From assembly GCA_030690315.1 (NCBI GenBank), contig JAUYGY010000011.1, forward strand, positions 1-62,204: 62,204 nt of DNA, in the 5' to 3' direction. The notes below the pieces were generated by a model. The model saw only the letters and a list, made by a program, of their open reading frames with translations. It had not been told where the DNA came from and did no database searches. Made by a program: the position numbers and the translations under genes. The stretch comes from Aequorivita sp. GTDB lineage: Bacteria > Bacteroidota > Bacteroidia > Flavobacteriales > Flavobacteriaceae. Every line of letters starts with the position of its first letter. Within the stretch, counting starts at the first letter, position 1. Shown here piece after piece: positions 61,931 through 62,204 of the stretch.

Positions 61931-61973
61931 TGAATAATGAATAATGAATAATGAATAATGAATAATGAATAAT
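61921..61973 (+). repeat. 7-bp tandem array (TAATGAA x7) over the stop codon of the unknown gene
   Basis: Seven perfect TAATGAA units plus TAAT span 61921-61973. The first two units encode the last Asn-Glu residues and the TAA stop of the preceding gene. Being a multiple of seven, the repeat puts stop codons in every frame, so changes in copy number would not extend the protein much. Confidence 0.92.
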
Positions 61974-62204
61974 TGGGTAATTGGTTTCGGGTTCAGGCTT
62001 TAGTTTGCTTCGCCTGTGCGCTTTGCTTGGGTCAGGTTTTGCTTGTTTTACCACGAATACACGAATTGTTTATTGTTGTGAGTTTGTGTTTTTGAGAGTT
62101 GTGTTTGTAATTGGGTTATTGTTTATTGTTCATTGTTCATTGTTCATTGATTGAGCGTGCCTGAATAAGGTTGCCTTTTTTCTGGTTAATAATTTATTTT
62201 ATAT
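61974..62204. other. End of window: noncoding with shared repeats
   Basis: No gene is visible. It holds the second copy of the ACCACGAATNCACGAAT motif (62050-62071), words such as GCTTTGCTTGGG also present near 57.4 kb, and a 7-bp array ATTGTTT/ATTGTTC/ATTGTTC/ATTGTTC/ATTGATT at 62118-62152. Confidence 0.6.
62118..62152. repeat. 7-bp tandem array (ATTGTTC)
   Basis: Five 7-bp units: ATTGTTT, three perfect ATTGTTC copies and ATTGATT. The unit differs by one base from ATTGTTG, the complement of the CAACAAT unit between rpoA and rplQ. Confidence 0.85.

Noticed and set aside
61921..61973. Possibility that the heptamer array is a replication origin or telomere-like sequence
   Set aside because: No DnaA boxes, dnaA/dnaN genes or end structure are seen; several different heptamers occur at scattered sites.

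Overview
This 62.2 kb window comes from the chromosome of a member of the Bacteroidota, most likely a flavobacterium (family Flavobacteriaceae). The evidence is the SusC/SusD pair, three proteins with type IX secretion (T9SS) sorting tails, an FtsZ with a long acidic linker ending in NNSFLHDNVD, Bacteroidota-type promoters (TTG-N19-TAnnTTTG before rpsL), A-rich start regions in place of Shine-Dalgarno sites, and the gene order rplQ-carA-eno-gltA. I saw no rRNA, CRISPR array, integrase or insertion sequence. The genus cannot be fixed by eye.

Layout. 1-2.4 kb: the 3' part of ftsZ, a YqeY-like gene and tRNA-Arg(TCG). 2.5-11.5 kb: housekeeping and envelope genes, namely a DUF1569 protein, radC with a polysaccharide-deacetylase-like protein and yjjG, a three-gene exported-protein operon, rarA, a rhomboid protease and rlmB. 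11.5-18.4 kb (minus strand): a SusC/SusD locus with a small lipoprotein and an Omp85-type barrel protein. 18.5-36.1 kb: one uninterrupted translation block (str, S10, spc and alpha operons) of 31 genes from rpsL to rplQ, including secY, infA, fusA and rpoA. 36.2-42.3 kb: a T9SS-sorted protein, carA, eno, gltA and a DDAH/amidinotransferase-like enzyme, mostly separated by intrinsic terminators. 42.4-49.4 kb: a barrel protein, a peptide-use unit (DPP-IV-like S9 peptidase plus two POT transporters) and an exported thioredoxin. 49.4-56.7 kb: a minus-strand cell-envelope cluster (ddl, lpxB, NlpC/P60 lipoprotein, a toxin-antitoxin pair, comEC) divergent from a PASTA protein and an RluD-type pseudouridine synthase. 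56.7-62.2 kb: an accessory-looking tail with a second toxin-antitoxin pair, two T9SS-sorted repeat proteins and an unknown gene.

The most interesting structure lies between genes. Several spacers hold perfect or degenerate tandem arrays with odd-numbered periods. Seven-bp units occur at about 35.5, 53.8, 54.9, 61.9 and 62.1 kb. A 9-bp array runs into the carA start codon. An 11-bp periodic array of about 138 bp (60974-61111) ends exactly on a promoter-like -7 element in front of an unrecognised gene. Inside the ribosomal block, the few long spacers carry perfect palindromes or terminator-like hairpins, the best places to look for ribosomal-protein autoregulation. I found no clear new multi-gene defence or metabolic system; these arrays are the best candidates for something undescribed.
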